From Mesoflavibacter sp. (GTDB taxonomy: Bacteria; Pseudomonadota; Alphaproteobacteria; UBA8366; Aestuariispiraceae), in the NCBI GenBank assembly GCA_017792345.1, contig CP051228.1, forward strand, positions 1,736,001 to 1,800,000: a DNA stretch of 64,000 bases, given 5' to 3'. The translations under genes and the position numbers were made by a program. The notes below the pieces were generated by a model, which saw only the letters and a program-made list of their open reading frames with translations, had not been told where the DNA came from and searched no databases. Positions 17,022-25,483 of the stretch are shown in pieces. The number at the start of each line of letters is the position of its first letter. Positions within the stretch are counted from its first letter, which is position 1.

Positions 17022-18350
17022 ATGACCGATACGATTTTCGCCCTGGGCAGCGGCCCGGCGCCCGCGGGCGTCGCCGTGATCCGGGTATCGGGTCCGGCCG
17101 CGGCTCAGGCAGTGTGTGCGGTGGCCGGCCTGTCCGCATTGCCGGAGGCCCGGCGCGCCGTTTTCAGGCCTTTGCGACATCCCGCATCCGCGGAGGTGCT
17201 GGATCACGGCCTTGTTCTGTGGCTGCCGGGGCCGGGAACTTTTACCGGTGAGGATGTGGCCGAGTTTCAAGGGCATGGCGGGGTCGCATCCATCAACGCG
17301 TTGCTGAATGCCTTGTCCGATCTCGAAGGATGCCGCCAGGCCGAGGCGGGGGAATTCACCCGCCGCGCCTTCGCCAATGGCCGGATGGATCTGACCGAGG
17401 TCGAGGGCCTGGCCGATTTGATCGCCGCTGAGACCGAAGCCCAGCGTCGGTTGGCCCTCCGGCTCGCGGCCGGGGAGGGGCGGGACCGGTATCAGGATTG
17501 GACCGATCGGCTGGTTCGGGTGCTGGCTTATCTCGAAGCGGCCGTGGATTTTCCGGAGGACGATCTGCCGGAGTCGATGCTTGACCGTAATGAAATCGAG
17601 ATCCGCGCTCTGCTGAGGGAGTGGACGCAAGATATTGAATTGGGTGCGCTGTCTTCGGGGATCCGGGATGGCGTCCGTGTTGCGATTGTTGGAGCGCCGA
17701 ATGTTGGGAAGTCGTCGCTGCTGAATCGGCTGGCCGGACGGGAGGCCGCCATCGTCTCCGACATTGCCGGCACCACACGGGATGTTGTTGAGGTGCGCAT
17801 GGATCTCGGGGGCTATCTTGTCACTCTGGCCGATACGGCCGGTCTGCGCGATACGCGGGATCAGATTGAGGAGGAGGGGGTGCGCCGCGCCCTACGCACG
17901 GCTGAAAGCGCCGACCTCGTCCTGTTTCTGAGCGATGATGCCGCCGACTTTGGCACGCCATCGCATGAGCGGGTCCAGCGTACCGAAAGCGATGTGATTT
18001 CTGTCCTGACGAAGGCGGATCTGAGCGCTCATGACAGTCATGCTGGGAACGCCGTAATCCCCGTGTCGTCCAAAACCGGCGCCGGCATTGGGGACCTGCT
18101 CAAGACATTGGAGACGGCCTGCAGAGATAGGTTGGCCGTTTCCGCCGGGGCCGTCGCGGTGCGTGCCCGACACCGGGATGCCCTGTCCCGCGCGGCCGAA
18201 GCCCTTGAGCGTGCCCTGTCCCAGCCGGATGCCGCGCTTGCCGGAGAGGACATTCGCCTAGCCCTGAGCGAGATGGGTCGCATAACCGGGCGCGTGGACG
18301 TCGAAGCCGTTCTGGATGTGCTTTTTGGCGAGTTTTGTATCGGTAAGTAG
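17022..18350 (+). CDS. mnmE: tRNA modification GTPase MnmE
   Basis: With MnmG it installs the 5-carboxymethylaminomethyl group on wobble uridine 34 of certain tRNAs. The 442-residue protein has the N-terminal folate-binding domain (TIFALGSGPAPAGVAVIRVSG region), a helical domain interrupted by a Ras-like GTPase with GAPNVGKSS (224-232), the G2 loop GTTRD (250-254) and DTAG (271-274), and ends with the essential FCIGK (438-442) whose cysteine is needed for modification. The ATG at 17022 gives the conserved start MTDTIFA; a 20-codon extension upstream is unlikely. mnmG follows after a 261-base gap that carries two parS sites. Confidence 0.97.
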   Translation: MTDTIFALGSGPAPAGVAVIRVSGPAAAQAVCAVAGLSALPEARRAVFRPLRHPASAEVLDHGLVLWLPGPGTFTGEDVAEFQGHGGVASINALLNALSDLEGCRQAEAGEFTRRAFANGRMDLTEVEGLADLIAAETEAQRRLALRLAAGEGRDRYQDWTDRLVRVLAYLEAAVDFPEDDLPESMLDRNEIEIRALLREWTQDIELGALSSGIRDGVRVAIVGAPNVGKSSLLNRLAGREAAIVSDIAGTTRDVVEVRMDLGGYLVTLADTAGLRDTRDQIEEEGVRRALRTAESADLVLFLSDDAADFGTPSHERVQRTESDVISVLTKADLSAHDSHAGNAVIPVSSKTGAGIGDLLKTLETACRDRLAVSAGAVAVRARHRDALSRAAEALERALSQPDAALAGEDIRLALSEMGRITGRVDVEAVLDVLFGEFCIGK

Positions 18351-18355
18351 GGCAA

Positions 18356-18371
18356 TGTTTCACGTGAAACA
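18356..18371. promoter_or_regulatory. parS site 1
   Basis: TGTTTCACGTGAAACA, a perfect 16-base palindrome identical to the canonical bacterial parS that ParB-CTP clamps load on. It lies six bases after the mnmE stop codon. Two further sites are at 18497 and 20586, and parA-parB lie 3-4 kb away. Confidence 0.97.
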
Positions 18372-18496
18372 CCACCAAGGACCTGTGGATTGGCAAGAAC
18401 GGGGGGTCCTGTCGAAGTTCTCCGCCACTCATTCCGATGCAAGCCAAGTTTCACGATTTTCTGGGTCCTGATGACTGTCGGCCACTTGGACACCGA

Positions 18497-18512
18497 TGTT
18501 TCACGTGAAACA
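18497..18512. promoter_or_regulatory. parS site 2
   Basis: A second perfect copy of TGTTTCACGTGAAACA in the mnmE-mnmG gap, 141 bases from the first and about 100 bases before mnmG. The rest of this 261-base gap holds no gene that I can see and probably carries the mnmG promoter. Confidence 0.97.
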
Positions 18513-18611
18513 TTTCCCGTCTCGCCCCTGTGAAATGCGGGCCGACCCATCCTTTCTATTGACCCGATTTCATCCTCGGCGTATATCCTCGCGCGGAAAG
18601 GATCCGAGGCC

Positions 18612-20501
18612 ATGGGCGCGGACAAAACCCTCCCCAAGACGAAGTGGGACGTCATCGTCGTAGGCGGCGGACATGCCGGCTGCGAGGCGGCGGCTGCGTC
18701 GGCACGCCTTGGCGCCGACACCTTGCTGGTCACCCATAAGCTGGAGACCATCGGGGAAATGTCCTGCAACCCCGCCATCGGGGGTCTGGGCAAGGGCCAC
18801 CTTGTCCGGGAGATCGACGCCCTGGACGGGGTCATGGGCCGGGTCATCGACCAGGCCGGAATCCAGTTCCGGATGCTGAACCGGAGCAAAGGGCCGGCGG
18901 TCCAAGGGCCGCGCTCCCAGGCGGACCGCAAACTCTATCGCGAAGCCATGCAGAAAGAGCTGGCGGGCCAGGCCAATCTGACGCTGCACGCCGCCGCGGT
19001 GGAAGATTTGATCCTTGATCCAAACGGCCGACTAACCGGGATTGTCCTGGGCGACGGCACGACCCTTGAAACCGGCGCGGTGGTTCTCACTACGGGGACC
19101 TTCCTGCGCGGCATGATCCACTGCGGCCAAGAGCGTATCCCGGCCGGTCGGGTCGGCGATGCTCCCGCCCTGGGGCTCTCCAAGACATTGGAGCGGGCCG
19201 GATTTGCCCTGGGTCGCCTGAAGACCGGCACCCCGCCAAGACTGGACGGCAACACCATCGATTGGTCGGGCCTCGACCGACAGGATGCGGACCCGGTGCC
19301 CGAACCTTTCTCGATGCTGACCGAGAAGATCACGGTGCCCCAGATCCCGTGTCATATCACCTATACCAACGATACGACCCACACCGCGATACGCGACAAC
19401 CTTCACCTATCCGCGATGTATGGCGGGATGATCGAAGGGATCGGCCCGCGATACTGTCCATCGATCGAAGACAAGGTCGTCAAGTTCGCGGACAAGCCCC
19501 GGCACCAGATCTTTCTCGAGCCGGAGGGTTTGGATGATTCGACCGTTTATCCGAACGGTATCTCGAATTCTCTTCCGGCATCGGTGCAGGCCGCTTTCTT
19601 GAAGACCATTCCGGGACTGGAGACGGCCGAAATCCTGCGCCCGGGATATGCAATCGAATATGATCATGTCGACCCTCGGGAGCTGCATCCGACCCTGGAA
19701 ACCCGTCGCGTCCCGGGCCTCTATCTCGCCGGTCAGATCAACGGAACGACCGGCTATGAAGAAGCCGCTGCGCAAGGGCTGATGGCCGGGCTGAATGCCG
19801 CCCGAAATGTCGGCGGCAATCCGGACCCGATCATCCTGGACCGGGCGGACGCGTATATCGGGGTCATGATTGACGACCTGACCACGCGCGGCGCCGACGA
19901 GCCTTACCGGATGTTCACCTCCCGCGCCGAGTACCGGTTGCGTCTGCGGGCCGATAATGCCGATCAAAGATTGACCCCACTGGGTCAGCAGATCGGATGC
20001 CTGTCCCCAGAGCGCGAACGGGCCTGGGACCAGAAACACACCGCTCTATCCGCGGCGCGCGAGTTGATGCAGGATCTCAGGGCAACACCCCAGGAACTTG
20101 GACGGCACGACATCGCCGTGCGCGCCGATGGCAAGATTCGCAGCGCGGCCGAAGTCCTGGCGTTGCCGGAAATGACGCTCGAACGGATCGCGGCGATCTG
20201 GCCGCAGCTCTCCCAAATTGATCGCGCCATCACGCCGCAGATCGAGATCGATGCCCGATACGCCGCCTATCTGCAGCGTCAGGACTCCGACATCCGCGCC
20301 TATCGCCGCGACGAGGCACTCCATTTGCCGGAAGATCTCGATTTCGCGACAGTCGGTGGGCTGAGCAATGAGATGGTGCAGCGCCTGAGCCGAGCGCGGC
20401 CGCGCACTCTGGGTCAGGCCGCCCGTCTTCCCGGCGTCACGCCCGCCGCTGTTGTCGCGTTGATGCGGCATGTAAAGCGCGGCGATACGAAAGCCGCTTA
20501 G
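18612..20501 (+). CDS. mnmG: tRNA uridine 5-carboxymethylaminomethyl modification enzyme MnmG (GidA)
   Basis: FAD-dependent partner of MnmE in wobble-uridine modification. The 629-residue length is typical. The FAD-binding loop [12 protein letters not shown] is at about residues 16-27, followed by the family signatures [20 protein letters not shown] and [13 protein letters not shown]; the mid part has LKTGTPPRL and the cysteine region [26 protein letters not shown] is the second flavin motif. The C-terminal helical domain binds MnmE. The ATG at 18612 follows GGATCCGAGG. rsmG begins four bases after its stop, so the two are one transcription unit. Confidence 0.98.
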   Translation: MGADKTLPKTKWDVIVVGGGHAGCEAAAASARLGADTLLVTHKLETIGEMSCNPAIGGLGKGHLVREIDALDGVMGRVIDQAGIQFRMLNRSKGPAVQGPRSQADRKLYREAMQKELAGQANLTLHAAAVEDLILDPNGRLTGIVLGDGTTLETGAVVLTTGTFLRGMIHCGQERIPAGRVGDAPALGLSKTLERAGFALGRLKTGTPPRLDGNTIDWSGLDRQDADPVPEPFSMLTEKITVPQIPCHITYTNDTTHTAIRDNLHLSAMYGGMIEGIGPRYCPSIEDKVVKFADKPRHQIFLEPEGLDDSTVYPNGISNSLPASVQAAFLKTIPGLETAEILRPGYAIEYDHVDPRELHPTLETRRVPGLYLAGQINGTTGYEEAAAQGLMAGLNAARNVGGNPDPIILDRADAYIGVMIDDLTTRGADEPYRMFTSRAEYRLRLRADNADQRLTPLGQQIGCLSPERERAWDQKHTALSAARELMQDLRATPQELGRHDIAVRADGKIRSAAEVLALPEMTLERIAAIWPQLSQIDRAITPQIEIDARYAAYLQRQDSDIRAYRRDEALHLPEDLDFATVGGLSNEMVQRLSRARPRTLGQAARLPGVTPAAVVALMRHVKRGDTKAA

Positions 20502-20505
20502 AGCC

Positions 20506-21183
20506 ATGGCCGGCGTCGACCGCGGGCGACCCGGTTCGCCATCGGGTTCCGGGTTCTCTCCATCGGATTTCCAGAATTCTACGGGCGTTTCACGTGAAAC
20601 AATGGATGCCCTGACTCTCTATGCGGGTCTGCTGGAGAAATGGCAGAAGCGCATCAATCTCGTCGGGCCAAAGACCGTCGCAGACCTCTGGTCCCGCCAC
20701 TTCCTGGATTCCGCCCAGCTCGCCTCCCTCATTCCGCCCGGATCGACCCGCCTGGTCGATCTTGGCAGCGGCGCGGGCTTCCCGGGTCTGGTCCTCTGCA
20801 TACTGACCGGGCTCGAAACCCATCTGATCGAATCCGACACCCGCAAATGCGCCTTCCTGCGTGAGGCCGGCCGGGCCGCCGGCGTCTCCGCGCAACTGAC
20901 CGTCCACGCCAAAAGGGCCGAAACGGTCGACTTGCCTCCGGCCGACATCATCACAGCCCGCGCCCTGGCGCCGCTTCCAGATCTTCTGAGTCTGGCATTC
21001 CCCTTCTGGGGAAATTCTACTCTCGGGCTCTTCCTGAAGGGAAAACGGCACCAAGAGGAATTGACTGCTGCAAAATATGGATGGTATATAAATTACAGCA
21101 CGATTCCGAGCCGGGTTGATCCGGATTCCGTGATTCTGTCGGTCAGCGGGCTGAAACGGTCCGATACGGCGGATTCGCCGTAG
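20506..21183 (+). CDS. rsmG: 16S rRNA (guanine-527-N7)-methyltransferase RsmG (GidB)
   Basis: Methylates N7 of G527 in 16S rRNA with S-adenosylmethionine; loss gives low-level streptomycin resistance in several bacteria. The 225-residue protein shows INLVGPKTVADLWSRHFLDS, then LVDLGSGAGFPGLVL (SAM-binding motif I) and ITARALAPLPDLL. The N-terminal VSRET is encoded by a parS palindrome (20586-20601), a feature shared with other alphaproteobacterial gidB genes. The start at 20506, four bases after mnmG, keeps that segment in frame; an ATG at 20603 would exclude it. The C-terminal 25 residues are less typical. Confidence 0.95.
   Translation: MAGVDRGRPGSPSGSGFSPSDFQNSTGVSRETMDALTLYAGLLEKWQKRINLVGPKTVADLWSRHFLDSAQLASLIPPGSTRLVDLGSGAGFPGLVLCILTGLETHLIESDTRKCAFLREAGRAAGVSAQLTVHAKRAETVDLPPADIITARALAPLPDLLSLAFPFWGNSTLGLFLKGKRHQEELTAAKYGWYINYSTIPSRVDPDSVILSVSGLKRSDTADSP
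20586..20601. promoter_or_regulatory. parS site 3, inside rsmG
   Basis: CGTTTCACGTGAAACA differs from the perfect palindrome only in its first base. It lies within the rsmG coding region, where it encodes Val-Ser-Arg-Glu-Thr. It is 2.1 kb from site 2 and 0.7 kb from parA. With sites 1 and 2 it makes a compact centromere of about 2.2 kb. Confidence 0.95.
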
Positions 21184-21303
21184 CAGGCAGACGGGCAGGG
21201 GAGATAGCGCGGATCGTGCCGGGCCCGATACAGGGCCGGCGTGGCGCCCGCGATCCCGCGACTTACGCCGCGACGTTGGCACAGCAAGGAAGGAATTGCG
21301 CCG

Positions 21304-22128
21304 ATGTATGCGAAGTTGCCCGAAAAATTGACCCGGCCCCGCGCCGATGGCACGGCCCGGATTGTGGCCATCGCGAATCAGAAGGGCGGTGTCGGCAAAA
21401 CGACGACGGCCATCAATCTCGCCACGGCCCTGGCCGCCTGTGAGAAGAAGGTGCTGATCGTCGACATCGATGCCCAGGGGAACGCCTCGACGGGCCTCGG
21501 CATCGACCGCCGCGACCGGGCGCTCAGCTCTTACGATCTGCTGTTCGGGCGGGAGCGGGCGGAAGCCGTTGCCGTCGCCACGGCGATCCCCGGCCTCAGC
21601 ATCGTCCCGGCCTCGATCCATCTGTCGGGGGCAGAGATCGAACTGGTCGAGGAAGACCGTCGCGAGTTTCGGCTGCGCGAGGCTCTGCGCGGTGCGGTCA
21701 CGGAATATGATTATGTCCTGATCGATTGCCCGCCGGCGCTCGGCCTGCTGACACTGAATGCGCTCTGCGCCGCGGATTCCGTCCTGGTCCCGCTGCAATG
21801 CGAATTCTACGCCCTGGAAGGGTTGAGCCATCTGATGGGCACGATCGAGCGGGTGAAGCGCGCCTTCAACCCGCGCCTCGACATCCAGGGCGTGGTCCTG
21901 ACCATGTATGACCGCCGCAACAATCTGTCCGACATGGTGGCCGCCGACGTTCGGGCGCATCTGGGCGACAAGGTTTACGAGACGGTCATTCCCCGCAATG
22001 TCCGGGTGTCCGAGGCACCGAGCTACGGCAAGCCGGTGATCCTTTACGACATGGATTGCCGGGGATCGCAGGCCTATATCCACCTGGCGAGCGAGGTCCT
22101 GAAGCGCGAGAGGAGGGTTTCGGCATGA
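21304..22128 (+). CDS. parA: Chromosome partitioning ATPase ParA
   Basis: A deviant-Walker ATPase that moves ParB-parS complexes by a nucleoid-bound gradient. The P-loop KGGVGKTTT spans about residues 27-35, with both signature lysines; switch regions are VDIDAQGNAS and DYVLIDCPPALGLLT. The 274-residue length is close to that of chromosomal ParA. I chose the ATG at 21304, with AAGGAAGG upstream; a start at 21241 would add 21 unlikely residues. The stop overlaps the parB start (ATGA at 22125-22128), so the pair is coupled, which keeps their ratio fixed. Confidence 0.96.
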   Translation: MYAKLPEKLTRPRADGTARIVAIANQKGGVGKTTTAINLATALAACEKKVLIVDIDAQGNASTGLGIDRRDRALSSYDLLFGRERAEAVAVATAIPGLSIVPASIHLSGAEIELVEEDRREFRLREALRGAVTEYDYVLIDCPPALGLLTLNALCAADSVLVPLQCEFYALEGLSHLMGTIERVKRAFNPRLDIQGVVLTMYDRRNNLSDMVAADVRAHLGDKVYETVIPRNVRVSEAPSYGKPVILYDMDCRGSQAYIHLASEVLKRERRVSA

Positions 22129-23114
22129 CGGCGGCCGCGGAAGACACACGCAAGCGCGGATTGGGGCGGGGCCTGTCCGCCCTGTTCGGTGAAGACAGCG
22201 ACATGGGCGGCGGCTATAGCGAGCCGGCCGTCCGGACCTCAAAGACGGTGCCGATCGAATTCCTGCGGCCCAATCCCAGCCAGCCGCGCAAGCGCTTCGA
22301 CGAAGCGGCGATCGACGGCCTGGTCGATTCGATCCGCCAACAGGGCGTGCTGCAGCCGCTGCTGGTCCGGCCGCATCCCGACGACGCCAACGCCTATGAG
22401 ATCGTCGCCGGCGAACGCCGCTGGCGGGCGGCCCAGCGGGCACAGCTGCATGAAGTGCCGGTCGTCATCAAGGAACTGTCGGATTCCGACACGCTTGAGA
22501 TCGCGCTGATCGAGAACATCCACCGCGAGGATCTGACCCCGCTGGAGGAAGCCGAAGGCTATCAGCGCCTGATCGAGGAATTCGGACACACCCAGGACGT
22601 TCTGGCCAAGGCCGTCGGCAAGAGCCGCAGCCATGTCGCCAATATGCTGCGGCTGCTGGGCCTGCCGGAGGAACTGAAAAGCCTTTTGGACGACGGGTTG
22701 ATCACCAGCGGCCATGCCCGCGCGCTATTGGGCGCATCCAATGCCGAGGCGCTGGCCCAGGATATCGTCAAGAAGGGCCTGAATGTCCGCCAGACCGAGA
22801 AACTGGTGCAGGATTCCAAGCCGAACGCGGCGCGGACCGAAACCGGCATGCGCAAGCTCAAGGGCCGGATCGAAGGCAGCGCCGGCACCGGTGGTGCTGC
22901 GACGGCCGCGCCGGCAGAGAAAGATCCCAACACCGCGGCCATGGAGCGCAGCCTGTCCGATCTCTTGGGCATGACCGTGTCGATCGATCTTATGGGCGGT
23001 GGAGAATCCGGGCGCCTCAGCATCGGCTTCGACAATTTCGATCAGCTGGACGATGTCATCGAGAGGTTGAATCGCGGCGGCGTTCCGGCCAAAGCCGACA
23101 TCGTGGAGATGTAG
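22125..23114 (+). CDS. parB: Chromosome partitioning protein ParB
   Basis: A CTP-dependent DNA clamp that loads on parS. The 329-residue protein begins with a conserved basic stretch (KRGLGRGLSALFGE) that in other species contacts ParA. The CTP-binding and clamp part shows NPSQPRKRFDEAAIDGLVDS, then VAGERRWRAAQRA and LIENIHREDLTPLEEAEGY. The helix-turn-helix for parS is at about 165-185 (GKSRSHVANMLRLL). The C-terminal 50 residues are the dimerisation domain. The ATG at 22125 overlaps the parA stop. It is convergent with holA, 27 bases away. Confidence 0.97.
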   Translation: MTAAAEDTRKRGLGRGLSALFGEDSDMGGGYSEPAVRTSKTVPIEFLRPNPSQPRKRFDEAAIDGLVDSIRQQGVLQPLLVRPHPDDANAYEIVAGERRWRAAQRAQLHEVPVVIKELSDSDTLEIALIENIHREDLTPLEEAEGYQRLIEEFGHTQDVLAKAVGKSRSHVANMLRLLGLPEELKSLLDDGLITSGHARALLGASNAEALAQDIVKKGLNVRQTEKLVQDSKPNAARTETGMRKLKGRIEGSAGTGGAATAAPAEKDPNTAAMERSLSDLLGMTVSIDLMGGGESGRLSIGFDNFDQLDDVIERLNRGGVPAKADIVEM

Positions 23115-23141
23115 CCTAATCGGCGGCGACGGATGTGGTAG

Positions 23142-24191
23142 TCAGCGTCGCCCGGGCCGCCGTCCGCCCTGTCGCCGCGCCAGGGCGCCGACCTGATGCA
23201 GGGTTCGATGACAGAGGACCCAGTCCGGCGCCCCACTGCGCTTGCACGCCGCCTCCGCCTCCAAAAGCAAGGTCAAGGCCTCGCCCACCGCGATGGGGGA
23301 CCAGCGCTTCACGCTCGCCTCGAACCGCGCCTTCACCTTGAAGAAGATCGGCGGTTTCAGTGCCGCCATGGCGCCCGGAAGCGGGGTCCCGGCGGCGACG
23401 AGATCCTGCACCCGCCGCAGCCGCAGCATGTGATTGCCCGCCATCCGCAGCAGGGCAACCGGCGCGACCGCCTCTTCCGCCGCCAAATCCAGCGCCCGGT
23501 CCAAAGTCCCGGATTCTCCATCGACCATCGCATAGATGACGTCGTCCATGGTCGAAACCGAACTATCCCCGATTAGGGTCGCGACCGTATCGACATCCAG
23601 ATGGCCTTCCGGCCCGGCATAAAGCGCCAGTTTCTCGATTTCCGACCGGCTCACACCGCGATCCGACCCGAGATGATCCACCAGATAGTGCCGCGCCTCC
23701 CGATCGATCCGAACAGACATAGGACGCAGCCCCTCATCGATCAAACGGTCAATCCCGCCGGCCTCATCGAGATAGCAGGGCAGGGCGGCGGCGCAGGGGG
23801 CCGCTTCAAACGCTTTGCGCAGTTTGGATTTCGCGGCCAGTTCCCCCGATGTGACCAGGACCAGCGCATCGCCGACCGGATCGTCGAGGAAGGAAAGAAA
23901 TGCGTCGCCCAGGGCATCCGCCGCGTCGCGGATCAGCACCACCCGCCGACCGCCGGTCATAGCGATCGCCGCAGCCTCGTCACCCAGCAGGCCGGGGTCG
24001 GATTTCACCGACTCCGCGTTCAACTCGGCGACCAGGAATGGATCATCCAGGGAGGGCACCACCGTCAGCGCCAACGCGGTCAGCCTTTCCCGCGCCAATC
24101 CGGAATCCGGTCCGTAGAACAGAACCGCGCGCAGATCCGGAGGCGGCTTGCGCAGAAACCCGTCGATCGCACCGGTGGCAATCTTCACCAT
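23142..24191 (-). CDS. holA: DNA polymerase III delta subunit HolA
   Basis: The 349-residue clamp-loader subunit that opens the beta sliding clamp. It begins MVKIATGAIDGFLRKPP and continues LFYGPDSGLARERL, a degenerate P-loop as expected for delta, which does not bind ATP. The later part has VDHLGSDRGVSRSEIEKL and the helical collar domain ending near RTLHQVGALARR. Ten bases separate its start from the stop of lptE on the same strand, so the two are in one operon, as in most alphaproteobacteria. Identification is clear from order and from the conserved segments. Confidence 0.93.
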   Translation of the reverse strand: MVKIATGAIDGFLRKPPPDLRAVLFYGPDSGLARERLTALALTVVPSLDDPFLVAELNAESVKSDPGLLGDEAAAIAMTGGRRVVLIRDAADALGDAFLSFLDDPVGDALVLVTSGELAAKSKLRKAFEAAPCAAALPCYLDEAGGIDRLIDEGLRPMSVRIDREARHYLVDHLGSDRGVSRSEIEKLALYAGPEGHLDVDTVATLIGDSSVSTMDDVIYAMVDGESGTLDRALDLAAEEAVAPVALLRMAGNHMLRLRRVQDLVAAGTPLPGAMAALKPPIFFKVKARFEASVKRWSPIAVGEALTLLLEAEAACKRSGAPDWVLCHRTLHQVGALARRQGGRRPGRR

Positions 24192-24200
24192 TCGACCCGC

Positions 24201-24752
24201 CTAGCCCTGAACCAGGCGGCGCTTCTCGAAGAAAGTGGCGATCTGCAGCCGAAGATCGTCGGCAATCACGCGAAGCGACCGCTCGATGGCGTTCCGCTCG
24301 GCCACCAGGGCGGCATAGTCGGATTCCGACGTCGAATAGCTCGCCACGGCACGGGATTGGAACTGGAAGGTCTCCTCAAAGGCCGACAAGGTCGCATAGG
24401 CAAACACCTGGACCTCCGCGCGCGTCGTCGTCGCATCCAATTGAACGCCCAGATCCCTGGACGTCACATCCAGTTCCGTCGACAGAACATAGAGTGGCTT
24501 CACCGGGCGGCCGGACGGGTTGAACCGGTCCAATAGGAGATTATGCAGGAACTGACCTTCGCGATCCTTGATGATCCCGATCTTAGTCGCGGCAAGGTCC
24601 AAGGTCGTGTCGCGGTTCGTATCGTGCGAAGACGTGCCATAGACCGGCTGAAACCCGCAGCCCGCCAAGGAGGAAAGCGCGACGGCGGCCCCAGAGAGCA
24701 AAATCGCTCGGCGCAGGATGTTCTTTGAGGGTGAAGGCGCGGTTCTCGGCAT
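24201..24752 (-). CDS. lptE: LPS-assembly lipoprotein LptE
   Basis: LptE plugs the LptD barrel that inserts lipopolysaccharide in the outer membrane. The 183-residue protein has a signal peptide ending LSSLAGC (lipidated cysteine at 32), followed directly by GFQPVYG, the typical start of mature alphaproteobacterial LptE. The later part has LLLDRFNPSG and the helix-forming tail. I chose the ATG at 24752, which starts the signal peptide; the longer open frame above it has no homology. In most relatives leuS lies just upstream of lptE; here a DUF3576 gene lies there instead, 41 bases away. Confidence 0.88.
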   Translation of the reverse strand: MPRTAPSPSKNILRRAILLSGAAVALSSLAGCGFQPVYGTSSHDTNRDTTLDLAATKIGIIKDREGQFLHNLLLDRFNPSGRPVKPLYVLSTELDVTSRDLGVQLDATTTRAEVQVFAYATLSAFEETFQFQSRAVASYSTSESDYAALVAERNAIERSLRVIADDLRLQIATFFEKRRLVQG

Positions 24753-24793
24753 CGTTACACCCTTGCAACAATTTTCCGGACGAAAGAATTCGA

Positions 24794-25309
24794 TCAGTTC
24801 AAGATCGCCTGGCTGTCGATGCGCAACTGCCGGGCACGGGTCAGGATGGCATTTTCGATACGCGCCGCGGAGCCTTCGGCAATCGGCGCGTCCGTCCAAG
24901 CGCCGCCAGCGCCCTGGACCTGTTTGAACAACGACACCCGCACCCCGTCGGCCCGCAATTCCCGGTTCAGAATATAGACCTGCATCTTGTAGCGTTCGTT
25001 GGGCGCCTCAGGCAGCGAATACCATTCGGTGATAATCACGCCACCATGGGCATCGACCTGCGCCATCGGAAAGAAGGCGATCGTATCCAGCGACGCCCGC
25101 CACAGATATCCATTCACCGCGATGCCGCCTGGCCCGCCCGCACCGGCGGGGCTGTCGCCCCCGATGGTGATGGAATCCCCGAAGATGCTGCCTTGCGCGC
25201 GCATGTCGCGGGTCAGCGCATCCCGCTCGACATCGACCGGCTTGAAACCGCCGCATGCCGCGAGAGCCGCAAGACACATCGTCATAAGTACAAATCGAAG
25301 GCGCCGCAT
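24794..25309 (-). CDS. DUF3576 lipoprotein
   Basis: A 171-residue exported protein with a lipobox ending LAALAAC (cysteine 19). The body has NGYLWRASLDTIAFFPMAQVD and GGVIITEWYSLP, which I recognise as the DUF3576 family of alphaproteobacterial lipoproteins. The C-terminus is helical. It usually precedes leuS-lptE-holA; here leuS is missing and lptE follows after 41 bases on the same strand, so it is probably cotranscribed with lptE and holA. The function is unknown; the setting suggests the outer membrane. Confidence 0.85.
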   Translation of the reverse strand: MRRLRFVLMTMCLAALAACGGFKPVDVERDALTRDMRAQGSIFGDSITIGGDSPAGAGGPGGIAVNGYLWRASLDTIAFFPMAQVDAHGGVIITEWYSLPEAPNERYKMQVYILNRELRADGVRVSLFKQVQGAGGAWTDAPIAEGSAARIENAILTRARQLRIDSQAILN

Positions 25310-25421
25310 CTATCCAACCACCGGTCCGTTGCTCCGGATACTCGCGTCCTTGGTACTGAAATTTTCGACTCCCGGCAAGCCCGCCGGATGGGAGACCCAA
25401 AACCCTGGATCGGTGTCGCAA

Positions 25422-25459
25422 AAGCCCAAAAAAGAAAGGGGCGGCCGAAGCCGCCCCTT
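25422..25459 (-). terminator. Rho-independent terminator of the porin gene
   Basis: On the minus strand the sequence reads GGGGCGGC-TTCG-GCCGCCCC followed by TTTCTTTTTT. This is an eight-pair GC stem closed by a stable TTCG tetraloop, then a T-rich tract, about 25 bases after the porin stop. It is the clearest intrinsic terminator in the window. Confidence 0.93.
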
Positions 25460-25483
25460 CCCAAACCCGATGGGTTTCCGCGA

